Source: Rhodocollybia butyracea (Eukaryota > Basidiomycota > Agaricomycetes > Agaricales > Omphalotaceae). From it: a stretch of 64,000 nucleotides of DNA. The notes below the pieces were generated by a model that saw only the letters and a list, made by a program, of their open reading frames with translations, was not told where the DNA came from and made no database searches. Shown piece by piece: positions 31,742 to 41,091 of the stretch. The translations under genes and the position numbers were made by a program. Location of the stretch: assembly GCA_015501585.1 (NCBI GenBank), contig JADNRY010000126.1, positions 115,469-179,468 of the forward strand, written 5' to 3'. Each line of letters begins with the position of its first letter. The stretch's first letter is position 1.

Positions 31742-31860
31742 TGAGTCATTTAGAATCATTGCACAGTCATGCACAGTCAATGACTCAATGCACAGTAACT
31801 ATGTACTACAAATGAGTCAATGCAATATTGACACATTATGACTCCAGTTCATATGAGTCA
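31742..31860 (-). promoter_or_regulatory. Cluster of TGASTCA sites upstream of ORF3
   Basis: Four exact sites: TGAGTCA at 31742, 31813 and 31854, and TGACTCA at 31781, plus half-sites (AGTCAT, GACTCC). TGASTCA binds Gcn4/AP-1-type bZIP factors. The cluster is 50-170 bp upstream of the ORF3 TATA box. A similar cluster stands upstream of the TATA box in the unrelated LTR at 16.2-19.1 kb. Confidence 0.55.
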
Positions 31861-31958
31861 GTCCAGGTTTGTACACGGAGGCACTTGCAAATATTCCAGT
31901 CCAAATTCCTACAGGTGCAGGTTGTAGTATTGAGGGGAAACTGTCAGGTTGAATGGCC

Positions 31959-32294
31959 CTACATGACCATCTTGGTAAGGAAAAGGTGGCAGAAGTATCG
32001 TCGATAGAGGTCCCGGTATTCTTCTACCTGGGAAAAAGGGCTTTCGTATCGAGTTTGGAGACCAAAATTCCAAGCGAAGGGTGCATCATCCACCCATTCT
32101 GAAGAGGATTCCCAGGACATGTTTCTTAGTGATTGGGAGCAAATGTCCAGAGGAAGATTCGGGAGGTAGAAGGATAAGGAATCGTCCACGCAAGGGTTGT
32201 AGTCATAACCGTCGCCGTGACCTAGGTGTGTTGAAGAGAAGACCCTGGTGTCATTGTTGGATCTTCCAGCGTGATGGGACCAAGACCTAATCAT
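31959..32294 (-). CDS. Small ORF between pol and ORF3 of Gypsy-A
   Basis: 111 codons from an ATG (MIRSWSHHAGRSNNDTRVFS) to a stop at 31959. Acidic and Trp/Tyr-rich in the second half (WESSSEWVDDAPFAWNFG). No family recognised. It lies upstream of the bZIP-type cluster and could be an extra leader exon or peptide of ORF3, or chance. Confidence 0.35.
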   Translation of the reverse strand: MIRSWSHHAGRSNNDTRVFSSTHLGHGDGYDYNPCVDDSLSFYLPNLPLDICSQSLRNMSWESSSEWVDDAPFAWNFGLQTRYESPFSQVEEYRDLYRRYFCHLFLTKMVM

Positions 32295-32304
32295 CTCGAT
32301 ACGG

Positions 32305-32491
32305 AGTGCTAGAGGAGCACTTCCTTTTGTGTATAATTGGGGTTCGAAGTGCTAGAAGAGCACTTTCGTGGTCTTGTTGTGAAGGAGTCCTGAGATTCGT
32401 AAAGATTGAAGTGCTAGAGGAGCACTTTCAAGTGACGATCTGACTGCCTGCTTAGATTTTTCTAAATTTGGAAGTGCTAGAAGAGCACTTT
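32305..32491 (-). repeat. Cluster 1 of four AGTGCT..AGCACT hairpins
   Basis: Four copies at 32305, 32347, 32409 and 32472 of a hairpin with stem AGTGCT and a 5-nt loop (CTTCT or CCTCT on the - strand), about 60 bp apart. The same hairpin recurs in two other clusters of four in this element (34338-34517 and 44743-45137). Confidence 0.9.
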
Positions 32492-32640
32492 CTGCGAGAT
32501 AGAGAGTTCTTAAAACTAAGCAGGTGACGTGTCCAGGAGAGAGAGAGAGCGATAATGAGTAAGTGCCCTCGGGTAAGCAATTAAGCGCCTGGGCCTTTCT
32601 TTGAGCTTTAGTGAAAATTGGGAAAATATATACAAAATAA

Positions 32641-32860
32641 TCTATTCTACGTCAGTCCTGAGTCCTGTAGATACCGTCTGCGTAATTCGGGAGCGTTCCT
32701 AAGAGCATATTCAGAGATCCACGAGTCCTCAGTCGGTTCGAAACCTTTCCATCAAACGAGATACATCCTTTGATTTCCTCTTTTCTTTGGGGTCATTCTG
32801 TGGCCTAAAATGGCTTCAACCTCGTATTCGTCTGATCCTGCCAATATGTCTCTCAGCTGA
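32641..32860 (-). pseudogene. Gypsy-A chromodomain
   Basis: Reads DEYEVEAILGHRMTPKKRGN, then QRMYLV, a TGA in place of the expected Trp codon, WKGFEPTEDSWISEY and APELRRRYLQDSG. This is the chromodomain that ends chromovirus integrases and may guide insertion to marked chromatin. The invariant aromatic residue of the LVxWKG motif is the one lost to the stop. Confidence 0.85.
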
Positions 32861-34791
32861 TATAGTTTTTCTCAATCTCCAAATTTGGGAGGTGATATGT
32901 GATACTTCTTTAGATGAGCTATATTGACAATCGAGTGCATTGGATAATTGTCCGGCAAACAGAGTCAGTAAACCATGGATTAACCTTTTCCATGACCTCA
33001 AATGGACCTACCATCCGTTGTACTAATTTCTTTCCTGTGCCTTCGACTTCTATCAGTTTCAATGAATGAGGATTAATGAGCACCCATTTTCCCGGGAGAA
33101 ATTCTTTCACTGGGAGTCGACCTTTGTTGTAAGCCTTGGCCTGTCTTTCCTGGGCCAGCAATAAAGCATCCTGTGCAGCCCTCCGATGAACTTCTAATCC
33201 TTCCACGAGTTCTGAAGCTAGTTGGCTGGCTATGAATGGTCGATCTGGGGTGTCTTCGGGGGGTACAAATTCAGATACTGACGTGCTGGGATAGAAACCC
33301 ATTAGAAGGAAGTCGGGCCTTTGGCTAGTCGAGGAGTGCACTGAACTGTTGTAAGCAAAAGTTAGTATTGAAATCCATCTTGCAATCCACGTAAGCTCTC
33401 AGCATTTGTTTGAGGGTAGTGTTCAAGATCTCAGTTTGCCCGTCTGTTTGAGGGTGATGAAAGGAAGCTAAGGCGAGAATACTGCCATATCATCTGGTCA
33501 CTGTCTTCCAGAAACCTGTTGCCCATTTCTTGTCACGGTCAGATATGATTTGAGAGGGCAATCCATACACAGATACTATCTTCTCAAAGAATATATCTGC
33601 AAAACCTTCTTGACTTAGAGTGTTGTAAGTCAGGACCACAATTGCAAACTTGGTCAATTTACAGACTATAACCAATATTGATGTGAATCTTTGTATTCCT
33701 GACGGCGGAAGTCCCGTGATGAGGTCTAACGACACTGTCTTGAAGGGGCGGGAGGGTACTCCAGCTGGTCTCAATCCTCCCATCTTCTTCCCATGGTCGG
33801 TTTTGATCTTCTGGCAGACGTTGCAGGAGTGAACGAATCTTACGGCAGCGTCTTTCAATGAAGGCCAAAAGGATTGGGACTGTAGTCGAAGTGTGAATCT
33901 GTGTATTCCTGTGTGAGCTGATTCGAACAGAGAGTCATGGATCCATTGTAATACATATGCTATTTTCGATTTTGGGACACATAAGCATGTATTCCATCCT
34001 GCATCTACGAAATAGAGCAATCCTGACTCGCCTCTTTTGAAGTGGCTAGGCGTAAGCAATTTCTCAGTGTTGGGGAGGCTTTCAACATAACAAGGTTTGA
34101 AGAAGGGATCTTCCAGATAACCTTCTATGAATTGCTTAATGACCTCGGGATTGGCAGATACGAGGATATAAGGGTGTGCGTTCCATTCATTGTCTACCTC
34201 CTTGTCTTTGGGCATGGGTCTGTCTCTTCCTACAGGTCTAGACCAGTTGTCAATAATTGGTACGTCAATCTGTCCCAATTCTCCCTCTATGATGGAGCCT
34301 TCTGGACGGAATTTGTGCTTTGAGGATGAATCTGGATGTGCTAGAGGAGCACTGTCTTTCTCTATAATCCCCGGTATTGCTTCAGTACGACATGCTAGAA
34401 GAGCACTGTCATCTTTGTCTTTCCCAGAATTGGATTCTGAACAACGTGCTAGAGGAGCACTGTCTGATTTCGCTTTAACATTCTTCCCTTTTCTCAACGG
34501 ATGTGCTAGAGGAGCACTATCCTGATTTCTCCTGGTGGCCTTAGACCTGGTGTGAGCCACGTTCCCATGTATCTCGATAAATTCTTCCCACCCCGATAGG
34601 AACGCTGCTCTGTTAGCCGGAGCATAAGTACCCCAATCCTCAAACTCTTGCGCTTTGTGTTGTGTTGATTTGTCAGGGATGATACTAGGTACTAGGTGTC
34701 GGGTCGGAAGAGGGTGAAGTGTGTCTTGGAATCCTAGGTAAGCGAGAAATTGGGTCCACGTTGGAGTGTACGCAACCTGCTCTGTGTACAA
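32861..34791 (-). pseudogene. Gypsy-A integrase with inserted hairpin-coded repeats
   Basis: The HHCC domain reads SAHTGIHRFTLRL ... CNVCQKIK (about 33930-33800). The catalytic core has VSLDLITGLP, YGLPSQIISDRD and, after a stop at 33490, HPQTDGQTEILNTTLKQML with the last Glu. The C-terminal part is AYNKGRLPVKEFLPGKWVL and GPFEVMEKV. Upstream, at 34520-34330, four copies of the AGTGCT hairpin are translated as DSAPLAH, DSAPLAR, DSALLAC and DSAPLAH within a charged spacer. One frameshift lies between the core halves. Confidence 0.88.
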
Positions 34792-35511
34792 TTCTTAGTC
34801 CAGGATATGCGGTGAATACCGCCCCCCAGGCAGCAAGTCTCCGATTAGTGTTCTCGTATACTCTTGCCCATTGTAGGGCAGTGTGGTCAGTGATGAGGAT
34901 GATTTGCTCGCCTTTGATAAATGGTTGAAATCTGATCAGAGCTTCCTTGGCTGCTAGAGCTTCTCTCTCCATCACGCTGTATCTTTTTTCGGCTGGTTTA
35001 AATGATCTGCTCCAGTAGGCTATGACTCTCTCTACTCTAATTTCTGTGTCATCCAAAGATTTTTCCCATGTACCTGGATTTTCTGGATAGTCTTTCACAT
35101 TCTCGTCAAGCTTGTTCAAGAATAGCGGGGGGTTTGGTTCTTTATCCAACCATGCCTTTCCCAGTTTTTCATATGCCGAGGTCCCCTTTAGATCTCCTAT
35201 TTGCATGGTTTGTACTTGCTGTAGGCATGATCCTAGTGCTACATCTGATGCGTCTGTATATAACCGGTAAGGCCATCCTGCTTCGGGATGTCCTAATACG
35301 GGAGCGTCAGTCAGCGCTAATTTAGCTTGTTCGAAAGCGATCTCGTGTTCAGCTTCCCAGTGCCATTTCACTCCTTTCCTTAGAAGAGAAAATAGAGGAG
35401 CTGCGATGAAGGCGTAATATGGAATGTATGAGCTGAAATACACCACCATTCCAAGAAATTTTTGCAGATCATGTACTGAATGTGGGCAGTCTAATTCGTG
35501 GATTGCCGCCA
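34685..35511 (-). pseudogene. Gypsy-A RT end and RNase H domain
   Basis: Begins within the RT thumb (HSVHDLQKFLGMVVYFSSYI). The RNase H is visible as YRLYTDASDVALG (Asp), SVMEREALAAKEAL (Glu), LITDHTALQWA (Asp) and HSNVDPISRLPR (Asp). Frame intact. It overlaps the integrase ORF by about 100 bp in another frame, so a frameshift or programmed shift joins them. Confidence 0.88.
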
Positions 35512-37055
35512 CTAAGCCAACGCGTTACTCAAGGGAAGGAATTATGAGGGAAGGCATCCCTCACACTAAGACCCCCAACGAGCTATGTTAAGATGTGGAC
35601 TTTACAGTCTGTAACAATGGACCAGAATGATCCCAAGGAAACTGTAGAAATCTATTTGCGGCACCGGTCGTAACTGTGAGGACGGTAGAAACATGCTTAG
35701 CGGTCCTACAGAAAGCTACGCACCGGGATAGCCTTGGCAAATCAAAACATTTGATCTTAGAAATCATACACAGAAGGTCTTATCCGTTAAAGCCGACTAT
35801 CAGGAATCACTTGCACATACTCAGTGCAGTTGCTTGAGATTATCATAAGTGGTGTCGTTGGAAAGCTAGACAACAGGCCTTCTCGAGAGAATGTTAATCA
35901 CGCTCAGGATGGACAGAACTATCTGAGGAATAGAATGAAACTCACCCAAGGGAAACCGGGCGGCGAGTGATCATGAAGCATAAAGGTACTCCTGACCCCG
36001 GAGAATTGTGGAGTAATCGGAGAAACCTCGCTCGGATCAAAACACTCTAAAACTATGTTAAACCCTCATGAAATCATATTTTACCTCTGATATATACCCA
36101 AGAATGGACTATTTCTTTATCGTGTGTACCATATATAGGCTGGAGTTTCCTTTCCGAGCCAGATTCCTCTGTTCCACTCTCTTTCCGTCTCTCTCCGTAT
36201 CTGTTTCATCTATTTTTTGTATTAAACTCTCTCTACTCAGTATATAAGCCAGATATATTTATTCAATAAGACAAGTTTCTTGCCCTCGACTTGACTGCTA
36301 AGACCAGTGCTCCGTAGAACGTCCCCACGGGATCAGTAGCGTGATGCCTCCGGACTTGGTTATCTTAAGAAAGTAATAAACTTCACGCGCTTTGCAAAGC
36401 CCATTTATATCTTGATTGAATTTAAGTGTGTAGAGTTCTCTCGAACTCCAGATCAACTCAAATCTAGTTGCTTCCTTAGAGGGGACGGCTTCTAGTAAGG
36501 GATTATTCGGCTCCAGAGTGAGGGTTCCTTAGTTGACTTCTTCATGAAGTTAGACGAGCCACTAAGATTGTGGTACAAGTTCCTAGTGATTAAGTTCACT
36601 CACAATATTGTAGCTTGGCCCAGAGTTTGGTTGAGGACTTTATGGCATCACAGCAGCTAGTGCCAGAGTTTGCCTAGGGTTGTTGACAAACCTTGAGATT
36701 ACTATTCTAGCTAGAGCCAGAGTTTGCCTAGGAGAATCTGAGTTTTGTTGTATTGGTTTTGGTTTTGGTTAATTGATTTGGACATACACACCTGGTTCCC
36801 TCATACACTCATACACCTAGGCTTCTCTCGACTTAGTTCTAAGAGTTGTCTAAGCTTAGTTACCCATGTTAGCACTACAGTCTTGAACCTGGAGCAGTTG
36901 CGTGCATACATCCGATATTACAAGACTTTCCCTTGGGGAATCTCTGACAACCTGCCCTCACTCCCTTACATATTGATAGTCTGGTTAGGTGCGGTAGTGT
37001 TTTTGTTAGGTTGTTTTATAGCACCTTTCGCATACCTACACGTAAATACCCAAAT
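35512..37055 (+). mobile_element. Truncated copy of the 1842-bp repeat replacing the RT active site
   Basis: Matches 41384-42933 from CTAAGCCAACGCG to the terminal ACCCAAAT but lacks the first 290 bp. It sits between RT sequence ending KRMAFG (37056) and RT thumb sequence (35511). The segment of RT that would carry the YxDD box is missing, so one deletion seems to have removed both the left end of the repeat and part of RT. Compared with the 41-kb copy most differences are CG to TG or CG to CA. Confidence 0.85.
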
Positions 37056-37568
37056 ACCGAACGCCATTCTTTTGAATTGGAACAGTCCTAGATGGCAACA
37101 GAAAGCTGTCTTTTCCTTAGCTTTGTCAGCCATTTGAATCTGGGTGAATCTAGACAGTGTGTCAAATGAAGACAGAACTTGAGACCCCAATAGAGCTTGT
37201 ACTATTTCAGATTGGCGTGGGATAAGAAATTCATCCGGTATCGTCTGCGCGTTGAGCTTTCAATAGTCAACAGCAAAGCGTGGCTTTCCTTTCTGAAATA
37301 TCACCACTACCGGGAATCCCCAAGGACTAGCCGATGGTTCTATCACGTCTGCCTCCAACCAGCTAGCGACTTGCTTGTCTATCACTTCTCTCTTCAAAGG
37401 GGAGGCAGCATACATAGGCAGGGATACCGGCTGCAAACCTTCCTTCAGGTTCAAAGGAACTTTTGCTGGATAGTCTCCCAGACAACCATCTAACCCAAAG
37501 GCTTCTTGGTTCTTGTTAAGGACATCCTTCAGATGGGGTAATACATTCTTGGGGATGTCTGGTCCCAA
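37056..37568 (-). pseudogene. Gypsy-A reverse transcriptase, N-terminal part
   Basis: Reads PLKREVIDKQVASWLEADVI, EPSASPWGFPVVVIFQKGKP and RFAVDY, a TGA where Arg (CGA) is expected, KLNAQTIPDEFLIPRQ, LSSFDTLSRFTQIQM (motif A) and KTAFCCHLGLFQFKRMAFG. It then stops at the nested repeat. The catalytic YxDD motif is absent. RT cannot function. Confidence 0.88.
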
Positions 37569-38171
37569 ATTAATGAGAGAGGGATATCGGTGCCTGTGTC
37601 TTGATCAGAAGGGTCTGGCCAGGCTGTTGTTTTCGGACCTGAAGGGCCTTCTTCTTCTTCTTTGGAACGAGGGGAGGGAGGTTCTTGATAAGACAGTGAG
37701 TCTACCATATCTTGGGCCTGTAGGGTACCTCTAATCTGTGTTCATATGATGTCGATCGAGGCTGCATATCTTTTCGTGTCTTCTGGGGTTGAGGGACTAT
37801 CAAGGGACGTTGGATCTACAAGATGGCCCATAATGTCTCCTTCCTTTATGATCCAAGGTCTAGGAGAAGTATTTGCCAGAGGCACATAGGGATGCTCTAC
37901 ATTAGCCCATGTTAGAGGAGTGGCCAATACGGATGAATTGTCCATTCCGATAAGTAATTTCTCAATCAGCCAATCCTTTCTTCCTTCGAAAGAGCCTGAG
38001 ATGTGGATGTTGCATATAGAATTTGGGGCTATGATATAGTCTTTGGAAGCCGTTACTTCCGTTGAGGTTTCAGATACCTTATTTTTGCGGATATTCGCTC
38101 TCCTCGCAGCCTTGTTTCTCCCATAACTGCTGTTTGTGAACCCCTGTCAAGTATTAAATCCAATATCCACG

Positions 38172-38878
38172 TTATGCAAAGTTGAGGCTGGAATTGTTCT
38201 CCCTGATCTTCCCAAGGACACTACACAAGATCCTGATTGGTTCCGTGATACGCCTAGCTTGTATGAATAGAAGAAGAACTAGAAACAATAAATGAGGAAT
38301 CCGATTTTGAAAATCTTCTCCCAGAAGGAGAGGTACCTTCATATTGTGTATGACATATGCCTTGGTGTCGAATTGTATTATTGTCCCTTCAAACGATTCC
38401 ACAAACATCGGAAATACCACATATCCCAGTACTTTTGCTTGCCCGGTGAGGTGGTATAAACTCATCCTTAATCCGGTCTTCGGATTTCCAATTCTGGTAG
38501 AGCCTTCCACTGATCCTCTGATATGAGAGTTATGTCTGCGCCTGAGTCAAGATGTGCTTCTATCTCTTGATGGTTCAATGAACATAGCTTAGCTTTCATG
38601 TGGAGAGCTCTTGTTCCCAGAGAATGCATCCCTTCCAGAAGAGCTCTGGCTTTAATGGCTCTTTCCACTATTATTCCATCAACTTCTTTGCGTATAGTGT
38701 TCGAAGGTTTTAGAGGCAACCCCTTCCTTGACTCCGACCTTGACCTGACTCTTTGATGGGAATGCTCGTTGTCTTTCCCTTTCCCTTCAAGAACCTGGCG
38801 GTTGATGATTGCTGACCACTGAGTCATCCCTTTCGAAGGGAGGTTTGGATGGCCAGGCTGGACGGGAATTTCTATCAT
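38172..38878 (-). pseudogene. Gypsy-A aspartic protease
   Basis: The catalytic motif is AHLDSGADITLISEDQWKAL (DSG), and the C-terminal motif is MKVPLLLGEDFQNR after a one-base frameshift near 38490. The protease follows Gag in an overlapping frame (38787-38878), consistent with a separate Gag and Pol joined by frameshifting. From 38170 to 37570 the connecting sequence to RT is disrupted. Confidence 0.82.
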
Positions 38879-39671
38879 TGGATGAAGGGTTAGGAGTCTT
38901 TCTTCCTCCAGGGTTTCCCATTGTGTTGGCTAGAGCTTCCCTATTGTCATCTCTCAAGGGTGAAGCTTCTTGCTCCTCCTCCAATTCCTCAACATTGCCC
39001 CCTTCGAATTCATCATTCGAGACCATGAAGGCTTGGTTTCTTGTTACATTTGTTCCGGATCTGTTTTTGCTCCAAAAGGTCAGGGGTCTCAATGAAGTAT
39101 ACAATAAACGAGAGGCTTTCCATGCCGTCGACAGAAGAGTCTTGCTGGTCTTGGCTTTGGTGATGAGAGCGAAGACATTGGGACAGACTTGAGGGTTGAT
39201 GTAAGGTTCCCAACCTGAGGGAGCGGTCTGAAGTATACGTGTGACCAGGAGAGGTTCATCCCCCAGCCCCCCAATTGGATAGAGGAACAACGCATATTGT
39301 TGTCTTCTCTGAATGAATTTCAGAGGAGATTCATCTTCACAGCCTGTCCCTGTCCTAAATTGCATGCTGTCGAATTCCACCGTTCTAGCCTCAACCCAGG
39401 CTCTGTCCATGAAAAAAGCATGTATATCTTCGAACAATGTCAACCATGATTGTGAATAGTATAACCTTGAGTCTGGCGTCAGAATCTCCCACCAGTCCCT
39501 AGCGTCTCTTGAGAATTGCGAAGGAGCCCATTTTCCTAGATCCAGCATCATCTGTTCAGAGAGAAGGGCTAGTTCTTGCATCTGTATGAGATATTGGATA
39601 ATGGCTTTTCCATTTCCGTCCCACTTGGGAATAGACGAAGGCGGGAGTTTTCTGTTAATCTGCCAATCCAT
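38787..39671 (-). CDS. Gypsy-A Gag, capsid-like part
   Basis: 294 codons from MDWQINRKLPPSSIPKWDGN. The segment ALLSEQMMLDLGKWAPSQFS, RDARDWWEILTPDSRLYYSQ, SWLTLFEDIHAFFMDRAWVE and ESPLKFIQRRQQYALFLYP has the spacing of a Ty3-type capsid (W..L...F). It ends in an acidic and Pro/Arg-rich tail without a clear zinc knuckle. The upstream frame runs into it through the collagen-like repeat (39674-39925), so the ATG at 39671 may not be the original start. Confidence 0.7.
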   Translation of the reverse strand: MDWQINRKLPPSSIPKWDGNGKAIIQYLIQMQELALLSEQMMLDLGKWAPSQFSRDARDWWEILTPDSRLYYSQSWLTLFEDIHAFFMDRAWVEARTVEFDSMQFRTGTGCEDESPLKFIQRRQQYALFLYPIGGLGDEPLLVTRILQTAPSGWEPYINPQVCPNVFALITKAKTSKTLLSTAWKASRLLYTSLRPLTFWSKNRSGTNVTRNQAFMVSNDEFEGGNVEELEEEQEASPLRDDNREALANTMGNPGGRKTPNPSSNDRNSRPAWPSKPPFERDDSVVSNHQPPGS

Positions 39672-39673
39672 TG

Positions 39674-39925
39674 AGTTATTTATTGCAGGAACTCCACAAC
39701 CGCCAGGAGGACCGCCGTAACCACCTGGAGGGCTGCCATGACCTCCTGGGCCCCCTGGAGGACTGCCTGTACCTCCTGGGCCATCTGCCAGAGGGCTGCC
39801 TTGACCGCCAGGACTGCCAGGGCCACCTGGAGGACCGCTGGGACCGCCTGGAGGGCCACTGGGACCACCGGGTGGGCCGCCTTGACCACCTGGAGGACCT
39901 CCAGGACCACCTGCATCAGGAAAAG
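39674..39925 (-). repeat. Collagen-like Gly-Pro-Gly repeat region of Gag
   Basis: A GC-rich minisatellite of 9-12 bp units (GGTGGTCCT-like) encoding GGPGGPPGGQGG and related Gly-Pro repeats, about 75 residues. A second short stretch of the same kind (GGDGGQGGLSGPGGPGGVGG) lies at about 40390-40290 on the other side of a foldback element, so the original repeat was longer. Confidence 0.8.
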
Positions 39926-40265
39926 CTGTTTTTGCCTAGATGACCCCAGAGTGGCCTAAGGCAAACTAGGTGACCTATGAATCCTATGGCATCCTAGGAA
40001 TTTGGGCTCGTCCCTTGCCAGTCAAGGCTCTTGAGGATTCCCTAGGCAAGCCTAGGTTTTCCCAGGTGCTCCTGGGGAACACCTGGGCAAACCTGGGCAA
40101 ACCTAGGCTTGCCCTGGGTTTGCCTAGGATACCCTAGAGAATCCTCAAGAGCCTTGACTGGCAAGGGACGAGCCCAAATTCCTAGGATGCCATAGGATTC
40201 ATAGGTCACCTAGTTTGCTTTAGGCCACTCTGGGGTCACCTAGGCAAAAACGGCTTTTCCTGATG
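39914..40265. mobile_element. 352-bp foldback element inside Gag
   Basis: Two inverted arms of 127 bp (39914-40040 and 40139-40265) differ at about three positions; the 98-bp centre is itself rich in CCTAGG and CCTGGG palindromes. It ends CATCAGGAAAAGC. It interrupts the collagen-like stretch of Gag. I do not see a convincing target duplication. No coding capacity. Confidence 0.85.
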
Positions 40266-41091
40266 TGGCAGACCTCTGTGGGGAAATCCTGGGACTGGTG
40301 GAGGACCCATGGACGGTCCTGACAAACCACCTACTCCTCCTGGACCTCCTGGGCCACTCAGGCCCCCCTGACCACCATCACCTCCAAACATTCCTGTTGG
40401 GCCATGTTGAATAGGAAGAAACCCGGCCTGTGTAGCAGGAGGGGCGGTCGACACGACCGTAGCCTGGTTGACGTAGGTATAAACATGGCTCGTCCATGGT
40501 TCTACTTGGGATAATTGTACTGGTCCAGGCATATGAGGAGGAAGGGGACGGTTATCAAACCTGACAGGATTTGAAGGGAGGATGGGCCCCAATCCGGGTA
40601 GACGACTTACTACCGAACGTGATGGAGCAGCCGAGATTGATATAGGCTTGTTGACAAAAAGAACAAGGGGTTGGTTAACAATCTCCAAAGAGGGAGGGGG
40701 AGGTGGTTGGGAAGAGTCTGTGGTCCATGAGAAGGGGTTGTTTTGAGCGGAAAATGCATGAGAGACTGATTCGACTGTCAAATGTTCGGATTGTCGCCTT
40801 CAATGAGATACCAGACGAGAGGGCGGTAGTGAGGACTCGGTTGTCTTCGCAAACCCCTCAAGGCCGAGACACTATACTCTTGAGCTCCTGGTATATTCCT
40901 CACATACTCAGGTCTACTTAGAAGTTTTCCCAATTCCACCGGTCCAGACTCCTTACCGAACTGATCTCGCACTTCTGGCACTGTAGACATCAAGGAGCTC
41001 CCAACTAGGCTTTCGTTATCTGGAATCTCTAATCCGCACCTGCGCCTGATAGTATGAAGGTACTTCCAAATATGAGAATATGCAGCATCGG
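40266..41091 (-). pseudogene. Gypsy-A Gag, N-terminal middle part
   Basis: Continues the Gag frame upstream of the foldback element: SHIWKYLHTIRRRCGLEIPD, STVPEVRDQFGKESGPVELG, PHYRPLVWYLIEGDNPN, then after a one-base shift near 40785 a Pro/Ser-rich segment (PPPPSLEIVNQPLVLFVNKP). The left limit is the target duplication (ATCGG) of the 1842-bp element, across which the reading frame (ARADAAYSHIW) is continuous. Confidence 0.6.
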
